A DNA stretch of 6,437 nt, taken from positions 1 to 6,437 of the forward strand of contig DAOWFN010000201.1 in the NCBI GenBank assembly GCA_030637945.1. Direction: 5' to 3'. The notes beneath the pieces are model-generated. The model was not told where the DNA came from. It ran no database searches and was given only the letters and a program-made list of their open reading frames with translations. A program made the translations under genes and the position numbers. This DNA comes from Gammaproteobacteria bacterium (GTDB lineage: Bacteria; Pseudomonadota; Gammaproteobacteria; SZUA-229). Positions 5,318 to 6,437 of the stretch are shown piece by piece. Positions within the stretch are counted from its first letter, which is position 1. Each line of letters opens with the position of its first letter.

Positions 5318-5432
5318 CTGCCTATCACAATATATAGCACCGCCAAAAATTATCCTGAAGTTTTACATGGAAATAACCATTCTTGCAACGAGCCTATTTT
5401 TGTTTTTGGTCTTCAACCCACCTCAGCAAGCC
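5318..5432. other. Non-coding spacer before right repeat
   Basis: No convincing gene lies between the phased repeats and the right inverted repeat. The open frame crossing it has no ribosome site and runs into the repeat element. Bases about 5411-5432 (complement begins GGCTTGCTGAGG) match the flank just beyond the long hairpin of the left copy (GGCTTGCTTAAG at 2855-2866), so the repeat family extends slightly beyond its main block. I found no integrase remnant. Confidence 0.5.
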
Positions 5433-5595
5433 CATGATAACCACGGCGTTTCAATGGGAACCCCTGTGTCTTTTACAGGGGCGTAGCTGACGTGGCGGCC
5501 TTTTTTGGTTACTTTTTTGGGCTGTAGCAAAAAAGTAACTCGCCCGCGGTGCGAATACCGCAATGCCAAACAAAAAGTACACAGTAAATATTAAA
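5433..5595 (-). repeat. Right copy of multi-hairpin inverted repeat
   Basis: This copy is inverted relative to 2620-2783 and nearly the same length (163 against 164). It contains the same hairpins: CCCCTGT/ACAGGGG (5461-5467, 5475-5481), a perfect 11-bp stem GTTACTTTTTT/AAAAAAGTAAC (5508-5518, 5529-5539) and GCGGT/ACCGC (5546-5550, 5557-5561). Relative to the left copy the last pair of the CCCCTG stem changed from C-G to T-A on both sides, preserving pairing. It ends 83 bases before the thioredoxin gene. Confidence 0.85.
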
Positions 5596-5609
5596 CAACC
5601 AAATAAAAT

Positions 5610-5640
5610 TTAATCCCCACCTCAACATTTCATATAAAAT
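5610..5640 (+). promoter_or_regulatory. Weak promoter candidate for tlpA-like gene
   Basis: TATAAA at 5633-5638 (or TAAAAT at 5635-5640) is a plausible -10 box about 40 bases before the start codon. The sequence 17 bases upstream (TTAATC, 5610-5615) matches the -35 consensus poorly. It lies between the right repeat and the gene, so the gene can have a promoter independent of the interrupted dsbD transcript. Confidence 0.3.
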
Positions 5641-5678
5641 ACTCTGAATTTTTTCGTCCAACACCCCTCTTAACATCA

Positions 5679-6224
5679 ATGAAAAACCCCATATTATTTA
5701 TCGTCGCCATCGTTATCGCCAGCAGCAGCGGTTTTGCTCTGCAACGATACCTCGACCACAAGCAAATACAGATTCCGGTGGAAAACAACCCTGCCATTGG
5801 CAATCAGCGTCCAGAGTTTGCAGCTATGGACCTGGATGATCAGCTACGAAATATCAAAGAATGGGACGGCAAATTAATTCTTCTTAATTTCTGGGCAACC
5901 TGGTGCCCACCCTGCAAGAAGGAAATTCCAGATTTTATTGAATTACAGCAAGAATATGGCGATCAGGGTTTTCAAATTATTGGTATCGCGATAGATAACA
6001 AAGAAGCAATTGCTGAATACGCCGAGCGCATGGGCATCAACTACCCCACTTTGCTGGCCGAGATCGAGGGTGTGGGACTGGCAAAACGTTTTGGCAACGG
6101 CATTGGCGTGCTTCCATACACGGTAATCATCGATCGCAAAGGCGAAATTAGCTACACGATCAAAGGAGAACTCAGCAAGATACAGGCAGAAGATTTACTG
6201 CAAAAACACGGCATAAATCTTTAA
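5679..6224 (+). CDS. TlpA/ResA-like membrane-anchored thioredoxin
   Basis: This 181-residue protein has an N-terminal hydrophobic segment (about 4-21) acting as an anchor or signal peptide, then a TlpA/ResA/CcmG-type thioredoxin domain (about 38-181). Visible are the redox motif WCPPC (Cys76, Cys79) in LLNFWATWCPPCKKEIPDF, the TlpA-type insert region with GIAIDNKEAIAEYAERM (102-118), and VLPYT with the cis-proline Pro146 opposite the active site. Such proteins reduce disulfides in the periplasm, for example during cytochrome c maturation, and are re-reduced by DsbD or CcdA. DsbD is encoded 3 kb upstream on the same strand, so partnership is plausible. No clear Shine-Dalgarno sequence precedes the ATG. 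A specific substrate cannot be assigned, so I give no symbol. Confidence 0.92.
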   Translation: MKNPILFIVAIVIASSSGFALQRYLDHKQIQIPVENNPAIGNQRPEFAAMDLDDQLRNIKEWDGKLILLNFWATWCPPCKKEIPDFIELQQEYGDQGFQIIGIAIDNKEAIAEYAERMGINYPTLLAEIEGVGLAKRFGNGIGVLPYTVIIDRKGEISYTIKGELSKIQAEDLLQKHGINL

Positions 6225-6357
6225 TTTGCTCAATTTCACGAAATTCGCTACAAATTCGACGAAATAGTGGACATTTAGCTATTTTTTATGCACAATTATT
6301 AGCAAATAATAATATATGGTTAAAGAGCAGCCCTGAGCCGCCTTATAAACACACAAA
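6225..6357 (+). promoter_or_regulatory. aroQ upstream region with promoter candidate
   Basis: A good sigma70-like candidate is -35 TGGACA (6268-6273), 17-base spacer, -10 CACAAT (6291-6296). It lies about 60 bases before the aroQ start. Two related stretches, ACGAAATTCG (6239-6248) and AAATTCGACGAAA (6252-6264), stand just upstream and may be an operator. No terminator-like hairpin follows the thioredoxin gene, so readthrough into aroQ remains possible. Confidence 0.45.
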
Positions 6358-6437
6358 ATGCCTGATCTTCTCGTCATAAACGGCCCCAACCTAAACCTGC
6401 TCGGTACCCGTGAGCCGGAGCACTATGGCTCGGACAC
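6358..6437 (+). CDS. aroQ: 3-dehydroquinate dehydratase type II (partial, 5' end)
   Basis: Only the first 26 codons are present; the gene runs off the window. The N-terminus LLVINGPNLNLLGTREPEHY is the signature of type II dehydroquinase, the dodecameric cytoplasmic enzyme that converts 3-dehydroquinate to 3-dehydroshikimate in the shikimate pathway. The conserved Arg18 and the catalytic Tyr23 are both visible. The ATG is fixed by an in-frame TAA 12 bases upstream (6346-6348). No Shine-Dalgarno sequence is visible. In many gammaproteobacteria aroQ is followed by accB and accC, which I would expect just outside the window. Confidence 0.93.
   Translation, partial: MPDLLVINGPNLNLLGTREPEHYGSD

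Noticed and set aside
5301..5486. Open frame of 61 codons ending in the right repeat
   Set aside because: It has no ribosome site or family resemblance, and its end lies inside the repeat. Considered as an intI remnant, but no tyrosine-recombinase motif is present.

Overview
The window looks like a gammaproteobacterial chromosome. It starts with fxsA and dsbD in divergent orientation and ends with a TlpA/ResA-like thioredoxin followed by the first 26 codons of aroQ. fxsA/dsbD and aroQ belong to conserved gammaproteobacterial neighbourhoods. The host genes are read at 47-541 (-), about 728-2602 (+), 5679-6224 (+) and 6358 onward (+). I cannot name a genus from sequence alone.

Between dsbD and the thioredoxin gene lies an accessory segment of about 3 kb. 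Its core (3046-5249) has the organisation of three integron gene cassettes without an integrase, i.e. a CALIN-like array, with all attC-like sites oriented leftward (minus strand). Cassette A (4616-5249) carries a membrane-anchored flavodoxin-fold protein. Cassette B (3818-4615) carries a vapBC toxin-antitoxin pair in antisense to the array, with its own promoter and a symmetric operator. Cassette C (3046-3817) carries a DJ-1/PfpI (Hsp31-like) protein. The strongest evidence is that each cassette's 5' end and its attC 5' end are exact reverse complements and change together: GTTAGGC/GCCTAAC for A, GTTATGT/ACATAAC for B, GTTAGGC/GCCTAAC for C.

The array is bracketed by two inverted copies of a repeat of about 164 bp (2620-2783 and 5433-5595). 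Each copy holds three successive hairpins, one with a compensatory base-pair change between copies. The left copy also contains an extra long hairpin of about 72-96 bp that the right copy appears to lack cleanly. A REP-like hairpin lies past fxsA, and three 25-bp-phased repeats sit just outside the array head.

Functionally, the host genes suggest envelope thiol-disulfide chemistry: DsbD passes electrons across the inner membrane, and the TlpA-like protein is a plausible periplasmic acceptor. The cassette cargo (putative stress chaperone/deglycase, putative flavodoxin-fold protein, addiction module) is typical accessory content. The toxin-antitoxin pair could stabilise the array against loss.
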